A stretch of 64,000 bases of DNA from Streptomyces ambofaciens ATCC 23877 (GCF_001267885.1 NZ_CP012382.1:3397001-3461000), one strand, 5' to 3'; counted from the first letter of the stretch, positions 1 to 11,410 are shown. Notes: a model not told the origin generated them from the letters alone. Translations and numbers: made by a program.

Positions 1-1324
1 GGGCGAAGTCCTCGTCGACGCCGACCTGTTCGAGGACCTTGCCGCCGGAGGTGAAGGTGGAGATGTTCCAGACCTTCTTGTCCTCGTTGGTGGCGTAGAC
101 GACGAGCGGGTCGACGGAGTAGGCGCGGGCGACCCGCCAGCCCTTCTCGTACTTGTAGGTCCACTGGACCTTGCCGGTCTTCGGGTCGAGGCCCTGGAGC
201 TCGTCGTGCTCGTTGTTGCCGCCGGCACCGCAGGAGGCGACCTGGACGAGCTTGGTGGCGCTGCCCGCGAAGCCGGCCGGGAAGCAGGCGTCGCCGTACC
301 GCTTCTTGTCGTACAGCTTCTTGCCGCTGGTGACGTCGTAGGCGGTGCCGGACTGGGAGCGGCCGACCATGAGGATGTCGCCGCTGAGGTTCAGCTCGAC
401 GGAGAGCGTGGAGTCGAACAGCTCGCCGTCGGCGACCTCCTCGCTCCAGCCCTTCGCGCCGGTGGCGAGGTCGATCTCCTGGAGCTTGTTGCACTTGGCG
501 CGGTCGCTGGAACCGCTCATGTAGGCGACGACGATCTTGTCGTCGGCCGTCTTCTCCGGGGTGACCGCGCAGATCTTCTCCGGGAAGGCGACCGGGTCCC
601 AGGAGGGCTTCCCGTCAGCGACGCCGTACGCGAAGAGCTGCTTGTACGCCGCCTTCACGGCCGTCTTGTCGGTGACCCACATGCCGGGGGCGTCGGCGCC
701 GGAACCGGGGGCGTCGGGCGCCTCCTTGTACCAGAGCACCTTCGACTCGCCCGCCTGACGGCCCTCGTTGAGGTCGTCGGGGTCCTCGCCGCCGTCGCCG
801 CTGCCGTCACCGGGGTTGACCGGGGCGCCGCCGGAAGCGGAGGGCTTGGGGTCGTCGCTCTTGCCGGCGACCGGCTTCTTGTCCTTGTCGTCGCCGCCGC
901 TCGCGGTGACCGCCCACACGCTGCCGCCGATGACGAGCAGGGCCGCGACCGCGGCGCCCACCACCAGGGCCGGCTTGCCCTTGAAGGGGTTGCGGGACCC
1001 GGAACCGCCGGGCGGCGGGGTGCCGGGCGCACCAGGGAACTGCGGCTGCGGATACCCGTACCCGGGCTGCCCGCCGTACGGTCCCGGCTGCTGGGGCTGT
1101 GCGTACGGGCCGGAGGTGTACGGCCCCGGCTGCCCGTACGGGCCGGGCTGCGCCGGCTGCTGCGGGTAGCCGTACCCCGGCGGCGGTCCGGCCGGCGGGC
1201 CCTGCGGCGGTGTCGGGGGCGGACCCTGCGGGGGCGGCGGGGTCGGTGCCCCGAAGCCTCCCGGCGGTGGTTCCTGCGGTGCTCCGAAGCCGCCCTGCGG
1301 CGGCTGGTTGGGCGGCTGGCTCAT
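1..1324 (-). CDS. PQQ-like beta-propeller membrane protein (3' end outside window)
   Basis: The gene runs off the left edge, so only the first 441 or so residues are visible. Residues 1-110 are Pro/Gly/Gln/Tyr-rich with repeated PGPYG and GYGYPQ units. A single membrane segment (KPALVVGAAVAALLVIGGSV) follows, then an acidic linker. The extracytoplasmic part has DLATGAKGW and DPKTGKVQWTYKYEKGW stretches, typical blades of PQQ/BamB-like propellers. The ATG at 1324 has a GGGGGAAC ribosome site 6 nt upstream. Such Streptomyces proteins are single-pass surface proteins of unknown ligand; a wall or sensing role is inference. It is separated from the ABC-F gene by 238 bases in which I see only promoter-like sequence. 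Confidence 0.85.
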   Translation of the reverse strand, partial: MSQPPNQPPQGGFGAPQEPPPGGFGAPTPPPPQGPPPTPPQGPPAGPPPGYGYPQQPAQPGPYGQPGPYTSGPYAQPQQPGPYGGQPGYGYPQPQFPGAPGTPPPGGSGSRNPFKGKPALVVGAAVAALLVIGGSVWAVTASGGDDKDKKPVAGKSDDPKPSASGGAPVNPGDGSGDGGEDPDDLNEGRQAGESKVLWYKEAPDAPGSGADAPGMWVTDKTAVKAAYKQLFAYGVADGKPSWDPVAFPEKICAVTPEKTADDKIVVAYMSGSSDRAKCNKLQEIDLATGAKGWSEEVADGELFDSTLSVELNLSGDILMVGRSQSGTAYDVTSGKKLYDKKRYGDACFPAGFAGSATKLVQVASCGAGGNNEHDELQGLDPKTGKVQWTYKYEKGWRVARAYSVDPLVVYATNEDKKVWNISTFTSGGKVLEQVGVDEDFA

Positions 1325-1562
1325 CAGCGCGTTCCCCCTTATTACTCACTGATTTCTGGCCACGTCCCCGGGGTACGCGCTGGCCTCGGAGTCGTTTGCG
1401 GCAGTCACTCAGACAGTTCTCGGACGGCCTTTCTATCACCCGGGCCGGACGGCGCACCGGGCCGCGTCCGCCCCTGTACCCAAGGGAGAACCGGCCCGTG
1501 ATGCCTCTGTTACGCGCCTTCACGCCCTCTTCACGCCACGCACGCCCCCGGGGTGCTCCCCC

Positions 1563-3377
<1,815 letters not shown>

Positions 3378-3433
3378 TTCTCTCCTGCCTGGGGGACGAT
3401 CGACCCTCCAGAGTAGTCCGGCCGGACCGGGAC

Positions 3434-4333
3434 TCAGTCCCGGACGGTCGCCCCGGGGGCCGGACCGGACGCGGTGCGGACGTCCCGGCAGGTCCCGGAG
3501 GCCCGCAGCACCCCGGCGATGTCGGACGCCGACCGGGCGTCCGTGGCGAGGAAGGCCGTGGTCGGCCCCGAGCCCGAGACCAGCGCGGCCAGCGCCCCGG
3601 CCGCCCGCCCCGCGGCGAGGGTGTCGGACAGCTGCGGGAAGAGCGAGAGGGCGGCGGGCTGGAGGTCGTTGGAGACGGCGACGGCGAGCGCGGCGGGGTC
3701 GCCCTTGGCGAGGGCGTCCAGCACGGCCTGGTCGGCGGCCGGCTCGGGGATCTCCAGTCCCTCGCCCAGCCGGTCGAACTCGCGGAACACGGCCGGGGTG
3801 GAGAGCCCCTTCGCGGCCATCGCGAACACCCAGTGGAAGTCGCCGCCGACCTCCAGCGCGGTCAGCTTCTCGCCCCGCCCGGTGCCGAGCGCGGCCCCGC
3901 CGACCAGGCTGAACGGCACGTCGCTGCCCAGTTCGGCGCAGATCGCGAGCAGCTCGTCGCGGGAGGCGCCGGTGCCCCACAGGGCGTCGCAGGCGACCAG
4001 TGCGCCGGCGCAGTCCGCGCTGCCGCCCGCCATGCCGCCGGCGACGGGGATGTCCTTGGCGATGTGCAGGTGCACGTCGGGCCGGCGGCCGTAGCGCTCG
4101 GCGAGGGCGAGTGCCGCGCGGGCGGCGAGGTTGGTGCGGTCGAGGGGGACCTGGTCGGCGTCCGGCCCCTCGCAGGTGACGCGCAGGCCCTCCGGCGAGG
4201 GGGTCGCGGTGACCTCGTCGTGGAGCGAGACGGCGAGGAAGACGTTGGCCAGGTCGTGGAAGCCGTCGGGGCGCACACCGCCGACCGCGAGCTGGACGTT
4301 GACCTTGGCGGGGACGCGGACCGTCACGCTCAC
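3434..4333 (-). CDS. ispE: 4-diphosphocytidyl-2-C-methyl-D-erythritol kinase
   Basis: A 299-residue GHMP kinase that phosphorylates CDP-methylerythritol in the cytosolic MEP isoprenoid pathway. It begins VTVRVPAKVNVQL, the conserved N-terminal substrate motif. The ATP-binding glycine loop is PVAGGMAGGSADCAGAL (about residues 92-108), and the C-terminal GHMP motif is VSGSGPTTAFL. The GTG start at 4333 lies 7 nt after the rsmA stop, and its AGGAGTGA ribosome site overlaps that stop, so the two are translationally coupled. The rsmA-ispE pair is a common actinobacterial arrangement. Confidence 0.95.
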   Translation of the reverse strand: MSVTVRVPAKVNVQLAVGGVRPDGFHDLANVFLAVSLHDEVTATPSPEGLRVTCEGPDADQVPLDRTNLAARAALALAERYGRRPDVHLHIAKDIPVAGGMAGGSADCAGALVACDALWGTGASRDELLAICAELGSDVPFSLVGGAALGTGRGEKLTALEVGGDFHWVFAMAAKGLSTPAVFREFDRLGEGLEIPEPAADQAVLDALAKGDPAALAVAVSNDLQPAALSLFPQLSDTLAAGRAAGALAALVSGSGPTTAFLATDARSASDIAGVLRASGTCRDVRTASGPAPGATVRD

Positions 4334-4340
4334 TTGCTCG

Positions 4341-5201
4341 TCACTCCTTGTGTTCGGCGATACGCGCGAACTCTTCCACGGTCAGCGCCTCTCCGCGCGC
4401 CTGCGGCGACACGCCCGCGGCGACGAGGGCGGCCTCGGCGGCCGCCGCCGACCCGGCCCAGCCCGCGAGGGCGGCCCGCAGGGTCTTGCGGCGCTGGGCG
4501 AACGCGGCGTCGACGACGGCGAAGACCTCACGCCGGGACGCGGTGGTCTTCAGCGGCTCGCTGCGCCGGACGAGCGAGACCAGCCCGCTGTCGACGTTGG
4601 GCGCGGGCCAGAAGACGTTGCGGCCGATGGAGCCGGCCCGCTTCACCTCGGCGTACCAGTTGGCCTTGACGGAGGGCACGCCGTACACCTTCGAGCCGGG
4701 TCCGGCGGCGAGCCGGTCGGCGACCTCGGCCTGCACCATGACGAGGGTGCGCTCGATGGTCGGGAAGGTCTCGAGCATGTGCAGGAGCACGGGCACGGCC
4801 ACGTTGTACGGCAGGTTGGCGACCAGCGCGGTGGGGGCGGGGCCCGGCAGCTCGCCCACGTGCATCGCGTCGGAGTGGACGAGGGCGAACCGCTCGGCGC
4901 GCTCGGGCATCCGGGCGGCGACGGTGGCGGGGAGGGCGCCGGCGAGGACGTCGTCGATCTCGACGGCGGTGACCCGGTCGGCGGCCTCCAGCAGGGCCAG
5001 GGTGAGCGAGCCGAGACCCGGTCCCACCTCGACCACCACGTCGTCGGGGCGTACCTCGGCGGTGCGGACGATACGGCGGACCGTGTTCGCGTCGATGACG
5101 AAGTTCTGGCCGCGCTGCTTGGTGGGGCGCACGCCGAGCGCTGCCGCGAGTTCGCGGACGTCGGCGGGCCCGAGAAGGGCGTCGGGGGTGGGGCTGCTCA
5201 C
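4341..5201 (-). CDS. rsmA: 16S rRNA dimethyladenosine transferase RsmA/KsgA
   Basis: A 286-residue SAM-dependent enzyme that dimethylates two adjacent adenines in the 3' hairpin of 16S rRNA during small-subunit assembly. Visible motifs are [16 protein letters not shown] (RNA-binding N-terminus), the SAM loop [16 protein letters not shown], the acidic VTAVEID and the catalytic [11 protein letters not shown]. The GTG start at 5201 has no good ribosome site, but TACCCT lies exactly 6 nt upstream, which indicates a leaderless transcript. It is the first gene of the rsmA-ispE-ABC-F operon and sits beside a large tandem-repeat block. Confidence 0.95.
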   Translation of the reverse strand: MSSPTPDALLGPADVRELAAALGVRPTKQRGQNFVIDANTVRRIVRTAEVRPDDVVVEVGPGLGSLTLALLEAADRVTAVEIDDVLAGALPATVAARMPERAERFALVHSDAMHVGELPGPAPTALVANLPYNVAVPVLLHMLETFPTIERTLVMVQAEVADRLAAGPGSKVYGVPSVKANWYAEVKRAGSIGRNVFWPAPNVDSGLVSLVRRSEPLKTTASRREVFAVVDAAFAQRRKTLRAALAGWAGSAAAAEAALVAAGVSPQARGEALTVEEFARIAEHKE

Positions 5202-5207
5202 CCCGCA

Positions 5208-5213
5208 AGGGTA
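5208..5213 (-). promoter_or_regulatory. -10 box for leaderless rsmA
   Basis: TACCCT fits the TANNNT -10 consensus and ends 6 nt before the GTG of rsmA, so transcription should begin at the start codon. The -35 region falls in the GC-rich repeat block and is not obvious. Confidence 0.5.
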
Positions 5214-5249
5214 GCCGGGGCGCGACCGGCGGCGGTCCGGGCGGCCGGG

Positions 5250-5545
5250 GAGGGGACCCGGCGGCCGGGGAGCGACCGGGGAGCGGACCCAGCGACCGAG
5301 GAACGACCGGGGGGCGGACCCGACGGCCGAGGAACGACCGGGGACGGTCCCGACGGCTGAGGAGCGACCGGGGACGGTCCCGACGGCTGAGGAGCGACCG
5401 GAGAGCGGACCCGGCGGCCGAGGAACGACCGGGGACGGTCCCGACGGCTGAGGAGCGACCGGAGAGCGGACCCGGCGGCCGAGGAACGACCGGAGAGCGG
5501 ACCCGGCGGCCGAGGAACGACCGGAGAGCGGACCCGGCGACCGGG
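5250..5545. repeat. GC-rich tandem repeat block, about 30/31-bp units
   Basis: The 420-base gap between rpfB-like and rsmA is filled by roughly ten copies of two related units. Both begin GAGGAACGACCGG or GAGGAGCGACCGG. One type (30 bp) ends GGGACGGTCCCGACGGCT and the other (31 bp) ends AGAGCGGACCCGGCGGCC. They alternate irregularly, as expected from unequal exchange or slippage. No unique spacers are present, so it is not CRISPR. No gene is supported in it. Confidence 0.85.
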
Positions 5546-5622
5546 GCGGTCCGGGCGGCCGGGGGCGCTCCCGGCGGCCGGGGGGGCCGGCGGCCGGGGG
5601 GCCCGGCCGGGGGCGTCGCCGG

Positions 5623-6924
5623 TCAGCTCTGGAGGCGGGCCCCGCAGTGCGGCCAGGGGTTCGGGCCGCTGCGGGCGTACAGCTTCTTCGCCCGGTACGT
5701 CTGCTCGCCGGGCGTCGCGTCCTGGGGGCGGCCCTCGCCGCCGACGCTGTGCCAGGTGGGGGTGTCGAGCTGGTAGAGGCCCCCGTAGGTGCCCGAGGGG
5801 TCGACGGCGTCCGGGCGGCCGCCCGACTCGCACGCGGCCAGCGCCTGCCAGTGCAGGTGGTCGGCGCCCCGCACGGGCTCGGGCCGGGGGCGGGTGCCGA
5901 CCCGGACGAGCTGCGGACGGGGCTCGCGCACCACCTCGGTGCGCAGCAGGCGGGGTTTCTGCCGGACGCCGTTGACGGTGCGCAGGGCGTACGTGGTCCG
6001 CCGCAGCCCGGGTGCGCCCGCCTGCTCGACGACCTCCGTGCCCCGGTGGAGCGAGGGGTCCTCGGTCCGTCGTACGGCGAAGGGGACCGGGTCCTCGCGG
6101 ACCTCCTGGGAGCCGGTGATGCGCAGCACCGTGACGGTCTGTCCGTCGCGGGGGAAACCGGTCGCCGGGACGGACGTCGTGTCCTGGCCGCGCAGCGTCA
6201 CCCCGGCCTCCTCCACGGCCTCGCCCACGGTCGCGGCGTTGGTGCGGACGGTGCGGGCCCGGCCGTCCGCCATGACCGTCACCACCCGCTCGGTCCGCAC
6301 GTCCAGCGCGAGGCCCTCGCGTCCGATGCGCCGGGAGGCGGGGGCGGACAGGTACGCGCCCTCGATGCGGACGCCGAGTCCGCGCAGCGCCCCCGCCACC
6401 GTCTCGGCGGTCGTCCACAGCTGGCGGCGGTGGCCGTCGAGGGTGAGCAGCACGGGCCGTCCGTACCGGACGGTGACCTCCTCGCCGCTGGTCAGCGGGG
6501 TGCCCGGCGCGGGCACGATGACGTCGTGGGCGCCGACCTGGACGCCCTCCTCGGCGAGCAGTCCGGTCACGTCGTCGGCGAAGGTGTGCAGGGTGCGCGG
6601 TGCGCCGTCGACGGTCAGCTCGACCGCCTTGTCCTTGGCGACGAAGGCGGTGGTGCCGCCCGCGAGGAACGCCACGACCAGGGCCCGCGGCACCAGCCGG
6701 CGCAGGGAGCCGTCGCCGCGCGCGGCGTCCCGGGCCCGGCGGCGGCGTGCCGCCCTGCCGTCGGCCGGGGCGGGGGCCGGCGCCTTCGCGGCGCCCTGCC
6801 GGGGCAGCACCACCCCGGTCACCCGGCGGGCGGGCCGGTAGGTCTCGCCGTACGCCAGGGTCGGTGCACTGTGCACGTCGTACGGTGCCGGCGACTCGTG
6901 GGTCTCGGGCTGGGTTCTGCTCAC
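5623..6924 (-). CDS. rpfB: Resuscitation-promoting factor, RpfB-like muralytic protein
   Basis: A secreted lysozyme-like enzyme that cleaves peptidoglycan glycan strands and promotes exit from dormancy or spore germination. A basic cytoplasmic N-terminus is followed by a membrane or signal segment ([20 protein letters not shown]). Three DUF348 modules each start with a VTV-type strand, then a G5 domain ([20 protein letters not shown]) and the C-terminal Rpf/transglycosylase domain. The latter has [11 protein letters not shown], with the catalytic Glu in ACESGG, then [17 protein letters not shown]. The GTG at 6924 has GGAG 9 nt upstream; an alternative start lies at 6981. In Streptomyces several Rpf paralogues exist; this has the long RpfB architecture. 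Confidence 0.93.
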   Translation of the reverse strand: MSRTQPETHESPAPYDVHSAPTLAYGETYRPARRVTGVVLPRQGAAKAPAPAPADGRAARRRRARDAARGDGSLRRLVPRALVVAFLAGGTTAFVAKDKAVELTVDGAPRTLHTFADDVTGLLAEEGVQVGAHDVIVPAPGTPLTSGEEVTVRYGRPVLLTLDGHRRQLWTTAETVAGALRGLGVRIEGAYLSAPASRRIGREGLALDVRTERVVTVMADGRARTVRTNAATVGEAVEEAGVTLRGQDTTSVPATGFPRDGQTVTVLRITGSQEVREDPVPFAVRRTEDPSLHRGTEVVEQAGAPGLRRTTYALRTVNGVRQKPRLLRTEVVREPRPQLVRVGTRPRPEPVRGADHLHWQALAACESGGRPDAVDPSGTYGGLYQLDTPTWHSVGGEGRPQDATPGEQTYRAKKLYARSGPNPWPHCGARLQS

Positions 6925-7034
6925 GCCGACACGCTCCAGGGTCCGGATCGGGCCCCCAGAACCTAGCGGAGCGGCCGTCACTCTCCAAAGCGACGCGGCT
7001 ACCCAGCGTGGCGGGCCTCGCTCGCCGGTGTCGC

Positions 7035-7919
7035 TCAGTAGCCGAAGGCGCGGGCCGTGTTCGCCGCGAGGGCCGTCGCGAGCGTGTCCTCGTCGACGCC
7101 CCGCACCGCGGCCATGGCACGCACCGTGACCGGCACCAGATAGGGGGCGTTCGGCCGCCCCCGGTAGGGCACCGGCGTCAGGAACGGCGCGTCGGTCTCC
7201 ACCAGGAGCAGCTCGGCCGGGGCGACGGCGAGGGCGTCGCGCAGGTTCTGGGCGTTCTTGAAGGTGACGTTCCCGGCGAAGGACATGTAGTAGCCGGCGC
7301 CCGCGCAGATCTCGGCCATCTCGGCGTCGCCGGAGTAGCAGTGGAAGACGGTGCGCTCGGGGGCGCCCTCCTCCTTGAGGACGCGCAGGACGTCGGCGTG
7401 GGCGTCGCGGTCGTGGATGACCAGGGCCTTGCCGTGCCGCTTGGCGATCTCGATGTGGGCGCGGAAGGACCGCTCCTGGGCCGCCTTGCCCTCGGGCCCG
7501 GTGCGGAAGTAGTCGAGCCCCGTCTCGCCGACGCCCTTGACCTGCTCCAGCGCGGCCAGCCGGTCGATCTCGGCGAGCGCGTCGTCGAGCGCCGCCTCCC
7601 CGCCGGGCTGCCGGGCACCCTGCCTGGACCAGCCGTCGGGGTCCCCGTGCACGATGCGCGGCGCCTCGTTGGGGTGCAGGGCGACGGTGGCGTGCACGGC
7701 GTCGTGGGCCGCGGCCGTCTCGGCGGCCCAGCGGGAGCCCGCGAGGTCGCAGCCGACCTGGACGACGGTCGTGACACCGACCGACGCGGCCTTGGCGAGG
7801 CCCTCCGCCACCGTGCCCGACTGCATGTCGAGGTGGGTGTGCGAGTCGGCGACCGGGACGCGGAGGGGTTCGGGGAGCGGCGGGGCCGCGTTCTTGTCGG
7901 CCGGGGCGTTCGAAGGCAT
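7035..7919 (-). CDS. tatD: TatD family metal-dependent DNase
   Basis: A 294-residue TIM-barrel amidohydrolase. Metal ligands are visible as DSHTHLD near residue 25, GVGETGLDYFR (Glu ligand), VIHDRDAH, HCYSG and ETDAPFL. The family has 3'-5' exonuclease activity linked to DNA repair and D-aminoacyl-tRNA or nucleic-acid quality control. In Streptomyces it usually lies between metG and rsmA; here an rpf gene separates it from rsmA. The ATG at 7919 lacks a ribosome site and has TAGGAT 6 nt upstream, so it is probably leaderless. Confidence 0.93.
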   Translation of the reverse strand: MPSNAPADKNAAPPLPEPLRVPVADSHTHLDMQSGTVAEGLAKAASVGVTTVVQVGCDLAGSRWAAETAAAHDAVHATVALHPNEAPRIVHGDPDGWSRQGARQPGGEAALDDALAEIDRLAALEQVKGVGETGLDYFRTGPEGKAAQERSFRAHIEIAKRHGKALVIHDRDAHADVLRVLKEEGAPERTVFHCYSGDAEMAEICAGAGYYMSFAGNVTFKNAQNLRDALAVAPAELLLVETDAPFLTPVPYRGRPNAPYLVPVTVRAMAAVRGVDEDTLATALAANTARAFGY

Positions 7920-7925
7920 GCCCCG

Positions 7926-7931
7926 ATCCTA
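7926..7931 (-). promoter_or_regulatory. -10 box for leaderless tatD
   Basis: TAGGAT (TANNNT type) ends 6 nt before the tatD ATG, which places the transcription start at the start codon. Confidence 0.5.
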
Positions 7932-7949
7932 CGGAAGGTCCGGCGGGGG

Positions 7950-8378
7950 TCAGCCCGCCCTGCGGTGGAGGTGGAGGGCGTGCAGAAGGTCGGTCAGGTG
8001 CCGGTGCCGGCGCCCGGACGCGAGTCCCGGCGCTCCCGGCCCCGGCCGCTCGGGCACCTCGGGAGGGCCGGCCGGCGGCACCCGGTGGTCACCGGCCAGG
8101 GTGCCGCGCACGGAGGCGACCCGGCCCGGCCGCATGATCCGTACGACGTGGCCGTCGCAGTTGGCGCAGGTCGGCCGGGTCAGCGGGGAGGGCACGACAC
8201 GGCCGTCCGCGACGTAGAGCACGAACTCGTTGCCGTCGGCGTCCCGGTGGTGCCCTATCTCGAACGACTGCTCCCAGCCGTGCCCGCAGCGCATGCAGGC
8301 GAAGGAGTACGACTCGTGGACGACGGCGGTGGCACCGGCGTGCGGTCCGGTCCGCGACGCACTCTCGCTCATGCTCAT
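7950..8378 (-). CDS. Small zinc-ribbon-like protein, unknown function
   Basis: A 142-residue protein with two Cys pairs, CMRCGHGW (about residues 28-35) and CANCDGH (about 71-77), spaced like a zinc ribbon around a beta-strand core. The C-terminus is Pro/Arg/His-rich and probably disordered. I recognise it as a conserved Streptomyces hypothetical but cannot assign a function; DNA or RNA contact is only a guess from the ribbon. It ends 30 nt before the tatD start and could be read in the same direction. Confidence 0.8.
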   Translation of the reverse strand: MSMSESASRTGPHAGATAVVHESYSFACMRCGHGWEQSFEIGHHRDADGNEFVLYVADGRVVPSPLTRPTCANCDGHVVRIMRPGRVASVRGTLAGDHRVPPAGPPEVPERPGPGAPGLASGRRHRHLTDLLHALHLHRRAG

Positions 8379-8535
8379 CCCGGCTCCCTCGGTTCACCGG
8401 CCGCTTCTTCGGCCCTTCCCCCAGTGGACTCCTCCACCAGCGGGAAAGCACCGGATCTGCCGAGTGTTTGAGCCGATTTGGGCCGCCCTTGACGCAAGGC
8501 GCCGAAAGGTCAGGAACGAGTCGAACGCGGCCGGA

Positions 8536-9393
8536 TCAGGCCCCCTGCCGTGCGCTGTTCTTCGCCGCCACCACCGCGTCGAACACCTCCCGCTTGGGCA
8601 CGCCCACCTCCGCGGCGACCGCGGCGATGGCCTCCTTGCGCCGCTCCCCCGCCTCCTCGCGCACCCGCACCCTGCGCACCAGCTCCTCGGCGCCGATCTC
8701 CTCGGGGCCCTGCTCCGGCGCGCCCTCGACGACGACGGTGATCTCGCCGCGCACCCCTTCGGCGGCCCAGGCGGCCAGCTCGCCCAGACCGCCGCGCCTG
8801 ACCTCCTCGTAGGTCTTGGTCAGCTCCCGGCAGACGGCGGCCCGCCGGTCGCCGCCGAAGACCTCGGCCATGGCGGCGAGGGTGTCGTCGACGCGGTGCG
8901 GGGACTCGAAGTAGACGAGGGTCCGGCGCTCCCCGGCCACCTCGCGCAGCCGGGTCAGCCGCTCGCCGGCCTTGCGCGGCAGGAAGCCCTCGAAGCAGAA
9001 CCGGTCCACCGGGAGCCCGGACAGCGCGAGCGCGGTGAGCACGGCGGACGGGCCGGGCACGGCGGTGACCCGTACGTCCCGCTCGACGGCGGCGGCGACC
9101 AGCCGGTAGCCGGGGTCGGACACGGACGGCATCCCGGCGTCGGTCACGAGCAGCACCCGCGCGCCGCCCACCAGCTCCTCGACCAGTTCGGGCGTCCGGG
9201 CGGACTCGTTGCCCTCGAAGTACGACACGACGCGCCCCCGGGGCGTGACGCCGAGCGCCTGGGTGAGCCGGCGCAGCCGCCGGGTGTCCTCGGCGGCGAC
9301 GACGTCCGCGCCGGCCAGTTCCTCGGCGAGCCGGGGCGGGGCGTCCCGGACGTCGCCGATGGGGGTGCCCGCCAGTACAAGGGTTCCAGTCAC
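8536..9393 (-). CDS. rsmI: 16S rRNA (cytidine-1402-2'-O)-methyltransferase RsmI
   Basis: A 285-residue tetrapyrrole-methylase-fold enzyme that 2'-O-methylates C1402 in the ribosomal P site using SAM. Motifs are LAGTPIGDVRDAPPRLAEEL, VVAAEDTR, LLVTDAGMPSVSDPGY and AVPGPSA, all diagnostic of RsmI. The GTG at 9393 has GGAGG 8 nt upstream. It is divergent from pmt with a 114-nt shared promoter region. Confidence 0.95.
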   Translation of the reverse strand: MTGTLVLAGTPIGDVRDAPPRLAEELAGADVVAAEDTRRLRRLTQALGVTPRGRVVSYFEGNESARTPELVEELVGGARVLLVTDAGMPSVSDPGYRLVAAAVERDVRVTAVPGPSAVLTALALSGLPVDRFCFEGFLPRKAGERLTRLREVAGERRTLVYFESPHRVDDTLAAMAEVFGGDRRAAVCRELTKTYEEVRRGGLGELAAWAAEGVRGEITVVVEGAPEQGPEEIGAEELVRRVRVREEAGERRKEAIAAVAAEVGVPKREVFDAVVAAKNSARQGA

Positions 9394-9495
9394 GCCCCCA
9401 TCCTCCCAGGAGCGGACGGATGTCTTCCCGGGGGCGGACGGGGACGCGGCCCGGCCGGTCCGGGGCATGCGCGGGACGTGCACAGCGCGGTTCCC

Positions 9496-9501
9496 TACGA
9501 T
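9496..9501 (+). promoter_or_regulatory. -10 box for leaderless pmt
   Basis: TACGAT ends 6 nt before the GTG of pmt. No ribosome site is visible in front of the GTG, which supports leaderless translation. Confidence 0.55.
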
Positions 9502-9507
9502 GGCGCG

Positions 9508-11253
9508 GTGACCAGTACCGCGTCCTCCACGGACACCCGGCAGGAGCAGGCCCCGCTCGACGAGCGGCCCACCTGGCAGCAGCGGCTGCGCCGCTTCGGC
9601 TACACGGCGGGGCCCGCGGCCGACGACGTCCGCGACCGGCTGGTGCCCCCGTACGCGCGGCCCGGTGAGCGCCTGTGGGTCTTCCTCGGACTGTCCAAGG
9701 CGCGCGCCGACCGGCTCGTGCGCTGGTCGGCGTGGGGCGGGCCGCTGCTGGTGGCGCTGCTGGCGGGCGTGCTGCGGTTCTGGAACCTGGGCCGCCCGAA
9801 GGCGGTGATATTCGACGAGACGTACTACGCGAAGGACGCCTGGTCGCTGATCCACCGCGGTTTCGAGGTCAACTGGGACAAGAACGCCAACGACCTGATC
9901 CTGAACTCCGGCGGGGACGTCCCGATCCCGACGGACGCGGCGTACGTCGTGCATCCGCCGGTCGGCAAGTACGTCATCGGGCTGGGCGAGCTGCTGTTCG
10001 GCTTCGACCCGTTCGGCTGGCGGTTCATGACCGCGCTGCTCGGCACGTTGTCGGTGCTGCTGCTGTGCCGGATCGGGCGCCGGCTGTTCCGGTCCACCTT
10101 CCTCGGGTGCCTGGCGGGCGCGCTGATGGCGGTGGACGGGCTGCACTTCGTGATGAGCCGCACGGCGCTGCTGGACAGCGTGCTGATGTTCTTCGTGCTG
10201 GCGGCCTTCGGCTGCCTGGTCGCCGACCGGGACCGGTCCCGGCGCAGACTCGCCGCCGCGCTGCCGGTGGACGACGACGGGCGGGTCCGGCCGGACGCGG
10301 ACGTCGCCGAGACGTTCCGCTTCGGGTGGCGGCCCTGGCGGCTGGCGGCGGGGCTGATGCTGGGCCTGGCCGCGGCGACCAAGTGGAACGGCCTGTACAT
10401 CATGGCGGCGTTCTGCGTGATGGCCGTGCTGTGGGACGTCGGCGCCCGCCGCGTCGCGGGTGCCCACCGGCCGTACCGGGCGGTGCTGCGGCACGACCTG
10501 GGCTGGGCGTTCCTGTCGACGGTGCCGGTCGCGCTGGTCACGTACGTGCTGTCCTGGCTGGGCTGGATCCTCTCCCCCACCGACGGCAGCGGCGGCTACT
10601 ACCGGGACTGGGCGGCGACGGACGGCAAGGACAGCTCCTGGTCCTGGCTCTTCCCGGACTGGTGGCGCAGCCTGTGGCACTACGAGTCGCAGGTGCTGGA
10701 GTTCCACACCCACCTGACCTCGCCGCACACCTACCAGTCGAACCCGTGGAGCTGGATCGTCCTCGGCCGCCCGGTCTCCTACTTCTACGAGTCTCCGGCG
10801 CCGGGCGCGGACGGCTGCCCGGCGGACGCGGGCGAGAAGTGCGCCCGCGAGGTCCTGGCGCTCGGCACCCCGCTGCTGTGGTGGGTGGGCTGCTTCGCGG
10901 TGCTGTACGTGCTGTGGCGCTGGGTCTTCCGCCGCGACTGGCGGGCGGGCGCCATCGCCTGCGGCATCGCGGCCGGCTACCTGCCCTGGTTCCTGTACCA
11001 GGAGCGCACGATCTTCCTCTTCTACGCCGTCGTCTTCCTGCCCTTCCTGTGCCTGGCGGTGGCGATGCTGCTGGGGGCGATCATCGGCCGTCCCGGCTGC
11101 GGCGACGCCCGCCGGGTCGCGGGGGCGACGGGCGCGGGCGTGCTGGTGCTGCTCATCGCGTGGAACTTCATCTATTTCTGGCCGCTGTACACCGGCACCG
11201 CCATCCCGATGGAGGACTGGCGGTCACGTATGTGGCTGGACACCTGGGTCTGA
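9508..11253 (+). CDS. pmt: Dolichyl-phosphate-mannose-type protein O-mannosyltransferase
   Basis: A 581-residue GT39 membrane enzyme that transfers mannose from polyprenyl-phosphate-mannose to Ser/Thr of secreted proteins. About ten hydrophobic segments are visible. The catalytic Asp-Glu is in VIFDETYYAKDAW just after the first membrane helix. Further family features are HPPVGKYVIGLGE, MSRTALLDSVLMFFVLAAF and the C-terminal PWFLYQERTIFLFY. In Streptomyces Pmt glycosylates lipoproteins and wall enzymes and is the phage phiC31 receptor pathway enzyme. Here it precedes two PBPs and ssgE. The start is the GTG 6 nt after a TACGAT box. Confidence 0.95.
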   Translation: MTSTASSTDTRQEQAPLDERPTWQQRLRRFGYTAGPAADDVRDRLVPPYARPGERLWVFLGLSKARADRLVRWSAWGGPLLVALLAGVLRFWNLGRPKAVIFDETYYAKDAWSLIHRGFEVNWDKNANDLILNSGGDVPIPTDAAYVVHPPVGKYVIGLGELLFGFDPFGWRFMTALLGTLSVLLLCRIGRRLFRSTFLGCLAGALMAVDGLHFVMSRTALLDSVLMFFVLAAFGCLVADRDRSRRRLAAALPVDDDGRVRPDADVAETFRFGWRPWRLAAGLMLGLAAATKWNGLYIMAAFCVMAVLWDVGARRVAGAHRPYRAVLRHDLGWAFLSTVPVALVTYVLSWLGWILSPTDGSGGYYRDWAATDGKDSSWSWLFPDWWRSLWHYESQVLEFHTHLTSPHTYQSNPWSWIVLGRPVSYFYESPAPGADGCPADAGEKCAREVLALGTPLLWWVGCFAVLYVLWRWVFRRDWRAGAIACGIAAGYLPWFLYQERTIFLFYAVVFLPFLCLAVAMLLGAIIGRPGCGDARRVAGATGAGVLVLLIAWNFIYFWPLYTGTAIPMEDWRSRMWLDTWV

Positions 11254-11410
11254 GCGTCCGGATCTCCATTCGGCCACCATCCGGAAACATCCGTACCGCC
11301 GGTCACGCCCTGCGCATAGAGTGCCACCACACGCGCTTCTGAACGTGTTCAAAGCGGGTGGGGGCCTTTACGGGGTTCTCATACGGGGACGGAACGGGGA
11401 GGGACTGCCG

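Noticed and set aside
206-1501. Long plus-strand open frame of 431 codons
   Set aside because: It is antisense to the PQQ-propeller gene, with Arg/Gly/Ala-skewed translation typical of GC-rich shadow frames.
5250-5545. CRISPR-like regular repeats
   Set aside because: Units are contiguous with no unique spacers and no cas genes nearby.
11341-11350. GAACGTGTTC as a LexA box before PBP copy 1
   Set aside because: The gap between GAAC and GTTC is 2 nt, whereas the actinobacterial SOS box needs 4.
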